Shown: piece after piece, positions 55,155 to 64,000 of the stretch
How positions within the stretch are numbered: the first letter of the stretch is position 1
Layout: every line of letters starts with the position of its first letter
DNA from: Phytophthora sp. 'mugwort'
Lineage: Eukaryota; Oomycota; Peronosporomycetes; Peronosporales; Peronosporaceae
NCBI GenBank assembly: GCA_033558025.1
Contig: JAUCEF010000001.1
Location: forward strand, 4,030,001 to 4,094,000
Direction: 5' to 3'
Length of the DNA stretch: 64,000 nucleotides
Position numbers and translations under genes: made by a program
The notes under the pieces: model-generated
Databases searched by the model: none
The model's input: the letters and a program-made list of their open reading frames with translations, nothing else
What the model was told of the DNA's origin: nothing

Positions 55155-58100
55155 ATGGCCTTCACCATGCAGACGCAGGTGAAGTGGGCGTCACCCACTT
55201 CACCACTGTCGCTGCGGGCCACACCGGCGTCTCCGTGCATTATTCCCGCCGTCACCCAACCGCTCCCGAGGAAGTTGAAGAAGAGCGAGCCGGCGACGAG
55301 CGCGCTGATGCTCGTGGCCCTGATCTTCTTCGGCGTGCTAGTGGCGCTCGTGCTCATGGCCTTCTTCGCCTACGCGCCGCTGCTATGCGCGTCCTGGCTC
55401 GGCATCCTCTACGTCATCGGACTGTATCTGTCTACCGAATCCAAGTGGCGCTGGCACGACGCGCAGGAGTTCGAGAACCGCTTCTGGACCGGTACCGCCT
55501 TCATGTTCAGCGCCGCGGTCCTCTACATTAAGGACTCGCCGCTTGCGGTCGGTCAGTGGAGCTCGTCACTCGGCCTCGTGCTCGTCTTCGGCTTCACCAG
55601 CAGCGTGCACTATTTTGACCGATTCCTCCATAGACAAAAGATCAGTCACCGTCCGAGACTCAAGCAGGCCGCCAGACAACTCTCACATAATTTATTCAAG
55701 TACAAAGCCACGTCCGAGGAGAAGACGCAGCTCGTCACGGAATGCGTGAACGGCATCGACCGCCATTATTTACCCAGCACCATTAACAACATGATTAACC
55801 TCGCCGAGGTCAAGCGGCGCGAGCTCAAGATCTTCCGGATCCTCGCAGGAGCGAGCAAGGACGAGCTCAATTACCTTTTGAACCACATCCAGCTAGCTCT
55901 GCTCTTCTACAAAGTGAAGGACCACTCGAAGGTGCGTGAAGACCAGAGTCGAACGTTGATTCTTGACTTGTTGTGCACCACCCGACTAGCAGATTTGTCT
56001 GTAATGTCTCGAGCGGTGCTGTTGGATGCACTTATGGTGATGAAGATCAGCGCCCATCCGATGGCTGAAAAATGGGTGCGCAATATCATTTTAAAGACCC
56101 AAGGAGACGATCTGAGCAACTTAAAAGCCTACACAGATGCAAAGGGGGATTTCCACAGTATGCACAAGTTGGTTTTTAACGACATCCGTGACCCGACGAT
56201 CCGTGCTGATATTCTGAGCCACATTCAGCGCGAAGCTAGCGTTCAGATTGCCCACATGCGACTTGGGACGAAACGTGGCCGTAGTCGCAAGCAACAGGCA
56301 TGGCGAAAGGTATTGAGCGATGTGGATGATACCTTGTATTCTTCAGGTGGACGGTATCCAGCAGGTTTGGACACACGCTACCCACGACACACTATTTACC
56401 CTGGAGTGTTGCCATTTTATCGTGAACTAGATATGGGCACGGTTGGCCCTGATGAGTGGACAGAGGAACGTGTTGGCAATCTTGTATTTTTGTCAGCACG
56501 ACCACATGTGTACAAGGATGTGTCCGAGAAGAAATCTTATGCAAAGTTTGCTGCGCTGCACGAGATGATGGGGATGCACACGGTTCCTACGATGCTTGCT
56601 GGGAATCTCAAGTCGGGTCGTGCTTTCATGTGGCAAGGTGACCTGGAGCCTATGGCGCAGAAAAAGTTCGAAAACTTTAGCGAGTTTTATCAACTTTATC
56701 CGGAGTTTAAACATGTATTTGTTGGTGATAATGGCCAAGGTGACGTGCGTGCTGCTGAGCTGATTGTGGAAAAATTCGGTCCTGACGCCTTGGAAGCGGG
56801 CTTTTTCCATCGCGTGCAACCTATGGAGAAGATGTTTAACTACCACTCGAAGGAAGACGTGGAGCGCTGGCGCAAAATGAATATTATCTTTTTCGACACG
56901 TACGTGGGTGCAGCAGTTGAGGCCTTTCGCATGAAGAAGATTCGACTTGGCGGATTGAAGAAAATCAGCGATGATGCAGTGAAGTCGTTCGAGGCTATTA
57001 ATTCCTGGCTCACTCCACAAAGCCGGGAGCGTGCAAGATTGTTGCTAAATCGTGACCTCACAGCAGCCAATTCGCTGCTGGCAAACAAGTTTGAACCATC
57101 TCCTCTGGTGATGAAGCCTCAAGTATTCGCTCTGGATTCGGTCGTACGCACGCCAATCGGGCGTGGTATCGTTCGTAAATTTCGAGGAACTGATGGCATT
57201 TATCAGGTGGATTTGACGGATTGGCCGTCATCGACAACAAGGCAGAAACGCGTGCAAGCTTTTTTCCCTGAGGACAGTCTCACAGCTTACGTTAGCACGG
57301 ACATATCGCCTTTGACCAAGAGTTCATTGAACTATGCCAAGTTCTACCGTGCATTACCTGCTTCAATCTATGCACCACACACTCTGGTGAAAACACTTTT
57401 CGGTCTTGGTCGCGTAATGAGTTACCGTGAAGAAGACGAGATTTACACGGTATCCATCCCCGGTGACCAGAACATGCTGCATATAACGGCATTTTTGAAT
57501 CCAGATTCACTCCAGCCGGTGGATGTCGAGTTTTTAAAGAACTATGCAACGAGCGACTCGACGTCACCGCGATTGTTTGCAGGTGTGCGTTCTGGTATTG
57601 GCTTCATCACGAAGAAACTGATCACGTTTGTTCCTCGTGGCTCTGGCCCCAAGCCATTGTTTGCTATGACTGTGGTTGTGGATTCGCCTTTCGGGCGGGG
57701 TGTGGTGGTAAACTTTCGCGAACAAGATCGCGTCTATGAGCTGCGGTTATTTCACAGCGATGCAAAGACCCGAAGCGGTGAGATGCCGTCGACAGTCGGT
57801 GTATTTGTACAGGAGCGACACCTGCAGCCATCGCCTGTGTCCCCGCCGCGAAGCTTCTTCTCGATGCTTGGATTGGGTTCTGACAGGAATGCGGTCGCGT
57901 CAACCGTAGAGCCTGTTCCCGTTGGCTCTCAGGTTACAACAGCATACGGCAGGGGTATCATTCGCAGCTTCCGTGCTGCGGATGGGGTGTATACAGTAGC
58001 CTTGACTGACTGGAATCTTGCAGACGGCCATGATGTGATGGCTTACCTTACGAAAGACTTTATCAATCCTTCTGATCGAACTTTGAAGGATATCCCAGCG

Positions 58101-59012
58101 CTAAGCCTGACCTCTGACGAAGTTTTACTGGAGAAAATAGCTCCTGCACCGCCAGGAAGCGGAGGGATTTTCCAGTTGTTCCGATATGGTTTCTCGACAC
58201 CCGGTTCTGCAGTTGTGGCCCCGTATGAGGAGGAGGCCGGTGTCAAGCGCCAGATTGATACCACGTTCGGTCTGGCAAACACGACCATGAGTAAGCCATA
58301 CAAAGGGTGTCTGAAGGCGACTCTCGTGAACCCAGATTTTTACGGCGTTGGGGCATACATCCAGGCTACTGACACCAAGGAGGTTCCGCTGGCGTCTATG
58401 CGGGGACGACGCAACACGCTCGAGTTGTTGGTGAGCCCGTTCAGTTACCTATTGTCTGCAAACCGCGACGATAGTCAATTGGAGGAAGCGGATGCCAATT
58501 CTCCAAAAACTCTATTTCCTAAGGGGTGTCTTGTGACAACACCATTTGGTGAAGGTACCGTCAGTTCACATCGTCGCAGCGATGATATCTACGTGGTGGA
58601 TTTGCAAGGTATACTTGGTTATTTCCGTGAGAGTAGTCTCCAACGACCAGTACGTGGTGTGGTGGGACAGCCTGTCGATACGATCTATGGATCAGGGATG
58701 CTGCAAGAAGTGCGTGAAGAAGACGGTGTACACGTGGTAGTCCTTCGTCTCGGGTTGACGACTGCTGAAGCCCGCGCTTACCTGCACCCGGACAGCGTGA
58801 TTGGAGCGATCAAGGCATCTCGCGGCGACGTGGTGATGACTCCTTTCGGCTCTGGTGTTGTGATGCAGCACCGGCCTCACGATGGTTTTTACCGCGTGGC
58901 GTTGGACTGGGACTCTCACGGCCAGAGCCACACGTCGGCCTACATTAGCGAGGACAGTCTTGTGCGCACCGGTCTAGTCGAAAATAACTCAACCAGCTGC
59001 ACCGTCATGTAA
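55155..59012 (+). CDS. Membrane protein with App1-like (DUF2183) phosphatase domain and seven C-terminal repeats
   Basis: An intact 1285-residue frame. Hydrophobic segments at about residues 46-93 and 106-152 suggest three or four membrane passes. Residues about 383-560 hold a HAD-type App1/DUF2183 domain: LSDVDDTLYSSGGRYPAGLD (nucleophile Asp in the D-x-D-x-T motif, 389-393), NLVFLSARPH and HVFVGDNGQGD. App1 proteins are phosphatidate phosphatases, so a role in lipid turnover at membranes is likely but inferred. From about 665 to 1275 a unit of the form V-x-T-x-F/Y-G-x-G-x-V...R-x-x-D-x-I/V-Y-x-V-x-L occurs seven times, likely small beta barrels. The start at 55155 is the first Met of the open frame, in a GC-rich context. 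Confidence 0.85.
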   Translation: MAFTMQTQVKWASPTSPLSLRATPASPCIIPAVTQPLPRKLKKSEPATSALMLVALIFFGVLVALVLMAFFAYAPLLCASWLGILYVIGLYLSTESKWRWHDAQEFENRFWTGTAFMFSAAVLYIKDSPLAVGQWSSSLGLVLVFGFTSSVHYFDRFLHRQKISHRPRLKQAARQLSHNLFKYKATSEEKTQLVTECVNGIDRHYLPSTINNMINLAEVKRRELKIFRILAGASKDELNYLLNHIQLALLFYKVKDHSKVREDQSRTLILDLLCTTRLADLSVMSRAVLLDALMVMKISAHPMAEKWVRNIILKTQGDDLSNLKAYTDAKGDFHSMHKLVFNDIRDPTIRADILSHIQREASVQIAHMRLGTKRGRSRKQQAWRKVLSDVDDTLYSSGGRYPAGLDTRYPRHTIYPGVLPFYRELDMGTVGPDEWTEERVGNLVFLSARPHVYKDVSEKKSYAKFAALHEMMGMHTVPTMLAGNLKSGRAFMWQGDLEPMAQKKFENFSEFYQLYPEFKHVFVGDNGQGDVRAAELIVEKFGPDALEAGFFHRVQPMEKMFNYHSKEDVERWRKMNIIFFDTYVGAAVEAFRMKKIRLGGLKKISDDAVKSFEAINSWLTPQSRERARLLLNRDLTAANSLLANKFEPSPLVMKPQVFALDSVVRTPIGRGIVRKFRGTDGIYQVDLTDWPSSTTRQKRVQAFFPEDSLTAYVSTDISPLTKSSLNYAKFYRALPASIYAPHTLVKTLFGLGRVMSYREEDEIYTVSIPGDQNMLHITAFLNPDSLQPVDVEFLKNYATSDSTSPRLFAGVRSGIGFITKKLITFVPRGSGPKPLFAMTVVVDSPFGRGVVVNFREQDRVYELRLFHSDAKTRSGEMPSTVGVFVQERHLQPSPVSPPRSFFSMLGLGSDRNAVASTVEPVPVGSQVTTAYGRGIIRSFRAADGVYTVALTDWNLADGHDVMAYLTKDFINPSDRTLKDIPALSLTSDEVLLEKIAPAPPGSGGIFQLFRYGFSTPGSAVVAPYEEEAGVKRQIDTTFGLANTTMSKPYKGCLKATLVNPDFYGVGAYIQATDTKEVPLASMRGRRNTLELLVSPFSYLLSANRDDSQLEEADANSPKTLFPKGCLVTTPFGEGTVSSHRRSDDIYVVDLQGILGYFRESSLQRPVRGVVGQPVDTIYGSGMLQEVREEDGVHVVVLRLGLTTAEARAYLHPDSVIGAIKASRGDVVMTPFGSGVVMQHRPHDGFYRVALDWDSHGQSHTSAYISEDSLVRTGLVENNSTSCTVM

Positions 59013-59039
59013 ATATGCTCCTCCGCATGGCATAAACAA

Positions 59040-59045
59040 AATAAA
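59040..59045 (+). terminator. Polyadenylation signal AATAAA
   Basis: AATAAA lies 28 bases past the stop codon of the DUF2183 gene, a normal place for a cleavage signal. Confidence 0.5.
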
Positions 59046-60615
59046 GATTTAGTTTTGGAAGTATCTTGTCTGTAGGTGTGAGCTACCAACTCTCGCATGT
59101 GAACACGACTACCTTAGCCTCATGGTTTCGTGCCTTACCCCCCCCCCCCCACCAAGCTCGAGGCCATTTGGTTGTGCCTATTTCCCTAAACCCTATACAC
59201 GATAGTTTTATCCGATAGATGGGCATCTAGCGTTGGAAAAGTGCAAGTTAGAAAAAGTTAATAGCCAAAATGTTATTAACTGTGAAAAACGAGGGCGTTA
59301 ATAACCACCGCACCATACTTGTGAAAAACGGAATACTACAAACGAAGGTTTTTCTTGTACAGCCATCGCGAGTTTTGTGGAGCTGACAAGAGGAATCTTT
59401 GTGTAGCATTGCATCCTGGCTGAGGTCAGCGCGATGGAGGTGTGCACGATGGTCTTCGCGAACTAGATTGTGTCGCTGGTACTGAGATGTTATCGTGCTG
59501 CGCAATGCAGCTGTGGTTTGCGAGTCGCTCGACGGCGCCGCGGTGCGGTCGGAGTGTTGCTGTGGACATGCAAGTTTTACGGCCGCGACGTGGGCTCATC
59601 CATGAGCGGTGAGATGTTCGACAGCAACCACGCGTATGTGTAAAAGCATGCTGGCGAAGATGTGACTGGCTTGTTGGGTGCTGGTAGTGATGCTGGCATC
59701 GAAAGGTTGGAAAAGTTTGGTCTTGCAGCAGATGTACTTGTGGCTGTTGAGCTGTTTGCCACTCGAGAGGTGGGTACTGACTCGTAAACGTGCAGTTTTA
59801 CGAGTAATGTGAAATTGTACATTGGCGGATGGTAGTGGGACGTGCTGTGAAGAATATCTGGCCTATAAAGTTGATTTCGCGGTTGATCTCGCTGATCTTG
59901 GTAGCTACGCGCATTGCGGCAAGCAGAGCGTTCCTGGCATAGGAGCAGTGTGACGTTGACAAAATTCAGATTATTGATCTCACCACCCCACTGCTTGCCT
60001 GCGCGTCTAAATATTGATGTTCACGGAGAACCACAAGTTGATGATCTTGTACTCTCTGGTCGTGGGCCACCCAGCATATTCTCCAGCGGCAAGTCTCTGT
60101 TGGTGGGCTACGCCCTCTTAGTTGTGGTCGATCTGCTTACGACATCGACAGTGATTCACTAGGCCATCCAACTGGAAGTAGAAGTCTTCATCGGCGCGGA
60201 AATCGCTCACGAGCTGCAAGCTTTCATTGCCCTGGAAGCGCTGCTCAATGTTGAAGTGGATTTTGAAGCTAAAGAGCGTCCCAGTGTTGCAAACGTTTCC
60301 CAGTATTTCATCTATCTGGCTGCTGCGATTGACGATGCAACTCAGTGGATCAATTTCGTGGTGATGATCGGGTACTTCCGTTCAAATGGTGGTAGAATGC
60401 TGGCTGGGGAGCGCAAACTTCACTCAGCACCCTGCCGTGGAGCGTATCGCCGATGATTTCCGTCTGAGCACGTGACATATAGTCTATTGCAATACTAGAG
60501 TGAAGGGTCAGGTGCGGGTAAACGAGCATGCCACGGTGGCACACCGTCTGGGCGGCACTGCCATATCGACAGCAAAGTCCATGAAGGTGAAGGTCGGCGT
60601 AGTCGACCTTTATTA
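59046..60615. other. No gene recognised
   Basis: Plus-strand frames at 59914-60162 and 60256-60456 (with VEVFIGAEIAHELQAFIALE between them) look faintly coding but fit no family I know. A 13-C run is at 59138-59150. Confidence 0.35.
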
Positions 60616-62991
60616 CTATCGCTGTCCCAAGCTAAGACAAAATCGTGCTATCAAGATTTGACTCTTCCCCAACGTTTGCTCGCCGTTAACGTCCTCTTCG
60701 TCGCTCGAGGTGCCAGCATCGTCTGCATCCGGAAACATCTCGTAAAGGATGTGGTACGCTTCATTACGATCGCCCATATTGCTGTAGATGAATACCAGCT
60801 TTTTCATGCGTTCGGGCGATAGTCGATTTCGAAGCTTGGAGTGGCTAAAGCTGTGGATACTCCAGCTGCGCTCACTAGCGGCTGAGAGGTTGGCATTGAG
60901 AGCAATCGCAGAGCAAGTTCTCGTAATGTATGAACTTTGTCGTGTTTAGCGTCCACCAGCTCAGTGAGCTAAATTGCGCTGCAGCTTTCTGATCCGATGC
61001 ACTTCGTTCTTTTTTGGCTAATGCAAAGCGCTCAAGTTCCTTGTGAAAAGCATTTACCGAGACCCCACCCCAAAAACATGACAACGTTTGGCTACCTTGG
61101 TTGCAGACCCAATCAAATCAATGATTTCATCCTCAATATAACCATCCAGTGATTTCGATGGGTCCAAGAAGTACGCGATCGCCATCTTCGTGTTGCACAT
61201 GCCGTTTCTGCGCTTGTCAATTAGAGTGAGGACTTTGCGTTGAAGATCGGGGTCAACGTCATGACTGGACGCCAAGTACACGGAATTCGAGAGCAGCCAC
61301 TCAAATGAAGTGTAGACCATCGAGACGCAGCAGTTGTCATTTTTAAACGACGCCAAACACTTGTCGATAGGGGGAAATAAGCTGGAGCGCACTGGAGCCA
61401 TTTAGCCAGAATTGTTCGTCACGAAGAGTTTGCTGGGCAACCAAAGATGTAGCGATTGCCTCCTTCTCTTGCCTCCTTCTCTGCATCCACCTCAGCCGCT
61501 TCGAATGCATCGAGCTCGTCATTATTCACAACACTGGAATCGTCTACGGTGGCGTCGTATTGGCTGACTGCGTACTGGTGGAAGGCTCGGCCGCGGCGTA
61601 TGATGCCTGTGAAATGCTTGCGCCATCCCCAGTTCTTGTCGTATGTGTACTGGCTGTTGGTGGGAGACCAGGCAATGATGGTATACAGGAAGAACCTACT
61701 ACTGCCTGGTTGCTGCTCGTATTACCGGGATCTCCGCTACGGCTTGCTCCCTCAACACACTGTTTTTCTGGCACGTTCGCCATGGTTTGGTCTCCGTTGG
61801 AAAGAGAATGACGCTGCGCGTGCCCATGATGGTTGTATCTGCTTACTAGCGCAGAGTCTGAAAGTGCCAGAGTAATTACATCACGATTCTCGATCACATT
61901 GCGAATGCACGTCTCACAGGAGTACCAGCGGGCTGGAACTGGTAGTGAAAGTCGACGCCGTTTGTTTTCGCTCGTGCGCACCTGCCGCTGAAGACCTTTG
62001 AATCTTTCCCACATAGCGTAATGGTCCCGAAAGAATCGTGACATCACTCGCGCCTTTCGTAATGTGCTCTGCAATTCCTTCAGCTGCAAAATATCCTTCA
62101 TTAGGAGGTTCATTCCATGAGCAGCACAGCCATTGCACAGAATACCGGACCTCTCAGCTTCGAGGATATCCCAAGCTGCCTTCATGTTCGCAACGTTATC
62201 AGTCACCACACACGTCACAGCACCTCTACCCACGACACTTTCAAAGTCGTCGATTGCATCACCAATAACTTGCGCGATGTACTCTGCGGTATGTGCCACC
62301 TCTACTGTAGCGATGGATCCCCAGAACACCGGCTTAATGTTGGGCCTCACTAAAACAATTTTAATAATGCTGTCGCCGTTTGGGTTTGACCACCCGTCGC
62401 AGATGACGCCGAAATGAATCTGCCAACCATGAACTTGATAAGACAAGATATCTGTCACGATCGTACGTGACGTCGAGAAGCGTAGTTGCTAGTTGTTGCT
62501 GTGAGGGAAGTTCATACGAAAACATATCGCGCAAGCGCGAATTCTCAAGACAGCGAAATGAAATTCCAGTGGTATAAAACCCAAGGGCGACCTTGGCGAA
62601 GTTAGCTTCTTGAGTTGAGATCTCGTTTAATGGTGTTTCAGGAAACCATGGCCTCGTCGATGAAACCGGCGTGCTAAACAGCCTTCGGGTAATCGATGAA
62701 AGCGTGCGTGATGCGGTTCGTGCCGATGCACGCGCCACAGCTAGGTTTGCTTGGCGACTGGCTATTTTTTCAGCTTCCTTTTCCTGAAAAGCTCGCGCCA
62801 CTCTACCTTGACTTCCTCCGGCAACGAGGACATTTCACGGCGCGCTTGAGCATATTGCGAGACGGCTGACAGTTCAACAAAAGGAGGCCACAATGCAGGC
62901 ACTTCGCGTCAGGATGAGGCTTGACTTGTCCAGCTTGAACGATGATGTGGAAGAGTTCCCATATTTTGACCCTGGGCCGTCCGCCTGCCAT
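60616..62991 (-). pseudogene. hAT-type transposase relic, nearly full length
   Basis: From Met 62991 (MAGGRPRVKIWELFHIIVQA) comes a BED-type finger, HPDAKCLHCGLLLLNC, with a frame break after it. The next frame holds FAKVALGFYTTGISFRCLEN. Then IHFGVICDGWSNPNGDSIIK (first catalytic region), CVVTDNVANMKAAWDILEAE, NGCAAHGMNLLMKDI and LSLPVPARWYSCETCIRNVI, all hallmark hAT blocks. The C-terminal part (61401-60616) includes VFIYSNMGDRNEAYHILYEM. At least three frame breaks. No intron is evident, unlike the copy at 26-28 kb. Confidence 0.8.
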
Positions 62992-63794
62992 GTTTGTTTC
63001 AGGTGCTTGGTGATGATAGCGAAAACGCGGAATGAGCACATTAAGGCAGGATCGAGCGAGCCTCGTAGGGGATGAGTGCTGCAAAGACCACGGGCATCTT
63101 TGCCAGAAGTTCTGGGCTGGAGCGCCTGGACAGTAGACCAAGAGAAAAAACAGTGCAGACCGCTAGTCTCACTGGAGCCAATTTTGCACTGCTTCCGTGC
63201 TAAACATTGTTAAGTGCATCACTTAACCTCGTTTGGTGCAAAAACGTTAAATACTGCACTTAACTTTCGCCAACACTATGGGCATCCATACTATAATTAC
63301 TATTAATTTAATGTGTCTGGATCAAAGACGGTTTATGCACCTAACCCACGATGAAGTGTCCACCTCGGGTAAATGTGTCCTCGCAAAACACGATTATGTA
63401 TTTATTGTGTCTATTGGGCGCCAAGACGGCACACTGCCACGATGAAGACGGTGCATCATTCATCGATATTTAGAGATACAAACCATCTGACAATGCATCA
63501 ATGCATCAATAGACCTTTGTGGAGTATGTTGGCACCTCTCGAGTGTTTTTGTACCCACCTAGAAAACACATATGGAAATGTACAAATCCCAGACGCCTAT
63601 GGACGATTTCGAGATGCCGACTTCATTGTCTTCTCGACTTTTCGAGATCGTTCTTACACATTAGCATTCTTCTAGAATAATGCGAGCCGAGGAGAAGCCA
63701 CACACCTATTGTGGCAATCCAGGTGCTCACTTCCGAAAACGCCAAACTCTCTCCAAGTAACCCACCACGCCTCTGAACACATCTCAATCAAGAT
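62992..63794. other. Flank of hAT relic, no gene seen
   Basis: No domain found. A short direct repeat AATGCATC lies near 63490. The last 100 bases may be the promoter of the gene starting at 63795. Confidence 0.35.
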
Positions 63795-64000
63795 GCCCCA
63801 CGCCTCCCGTCGTCAACATCTGCAGTCCGTGCTGTTGGAGCTCCAAGAGCGTGACAACAGCCGCCGCCAAGAGCTCGCCGACTGCCCACGCGTCCTCCAA
63901 GAACACGAGAGCTTAGCATCGCAACACCCGATCTTTGACGGATTCGTGACGGACGGGGCCGCTGATGCCATCGTGCGCCACACGAACTTCACGCCGCGTG
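63795..64000 (+). CDS. N-terminal part of an unidentified protein, cut by the window edge
   Basis: ATG 63795 opens a frame of 68 codons that is still open at the last base. It begins MPHASRRQHLQSVLLELQER, charged and helical, then FDGFVTDGAADAIVRHTNFT. The GC-rich, stop-free frame looks coding. The layout could fit a transposase N-terminus, but I recognise no family. Confidence 0.45.

Noticed and set aside
55010..55531. A 173-codon plus-strand ORF overlapping the start of the DUF2183 gene
   Set aside because: It is Arg/Ala-rich out-of-frame translation of the GC-rich start; the 1285-codon frame explains the region.
59914..60456. Plus-strand frames read as a gene
   Set aside because: Two short frames with a gap, no known domain, and no clear start; support is too weak.
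1..64000. CRISPR array or bacterial operon signals
   Set aside because: No regularly spaced repeats of the right size; introns, LTR elements and eukaryotic domains show a eukaryotic genome.

Overview
The window reads as a repeat-rich stretch of a protist chromosome, most likely an oomycete of the Phytophthora/Peronosporales type. This is inferred from short introns (77-94 bp), an oomycete-style heat-shock factor, neuroguidin and a DUF2183-type membrane protein set among Ty3/Gypsy, Ty1/Copia, MULE, hAT and pogo-like relics. The sequence alone does not give the species. Only three host genes look intact: an HSF-type transcription factor (29383-30264, minus), a four-exon neuroguidin/LCP5-like gene (38073-39376, minus) and a 1285-residue membrane protein with an App1-like phosphatase domain (55155-59012, plus). 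A partial reading frame runs off the right edge.

The main feature is an 18.4-kb Polinton/Maverick-type virus-like element at 3751-22196. It is bounded by 546-bp near-identical terminal inverted repeats and lies between a Ty3/Gypsy relic (1-3650) and a MULE transposase relic (22256-24088). Reading through frameshifts, it carries a full set of Polinton modules: double-jelly-roll major capsid protein (4741-6427), adenain-like protease (6470-6925), penton/minor capsid (8290-9137), packaging ATPase (15789-16485), family B DNA polymerase (17275-21540) and retroviral-type integrase with a chromodomain. It also has two GIY-YIG nuclease genes, a fibre-like protein with an S74 intramolecular chaperone (13499-15739), several unrecognised genes, and a row of tiny ExoX-C-like domain ORFs at its left end. 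Nearly every gene has a frameshift or stop, so it is a decayed endogenous copy.

The integrase and the second GIY-YIG gene are each cut in two, and their halves are exchanged between about 9.61 kb and about 16.67 kb with opposite strands. One inversion of about 7 kb inside the element explains both breaks.

From 22.2 to 37 kb lie MULE, hAT and pogo relics around the HSF gene, including a 1.8-kb element with 240-bp inverted arms (31662-33447) holding a SWIM-domain fragment. From 39.7 to 52.6 kb is a nested cluster: a pyruvate phosphate dikinase relic split by a Copia element (40420-50212, minus), which itself holds a SET-domain gene relic, a MULE transposase and, in its right LTR, a LINE fragment with a 13-bp target duplication. 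The right end holds the DUF2183 gene, an hAT relic (60616-62991) and the start of an unidentified gene.
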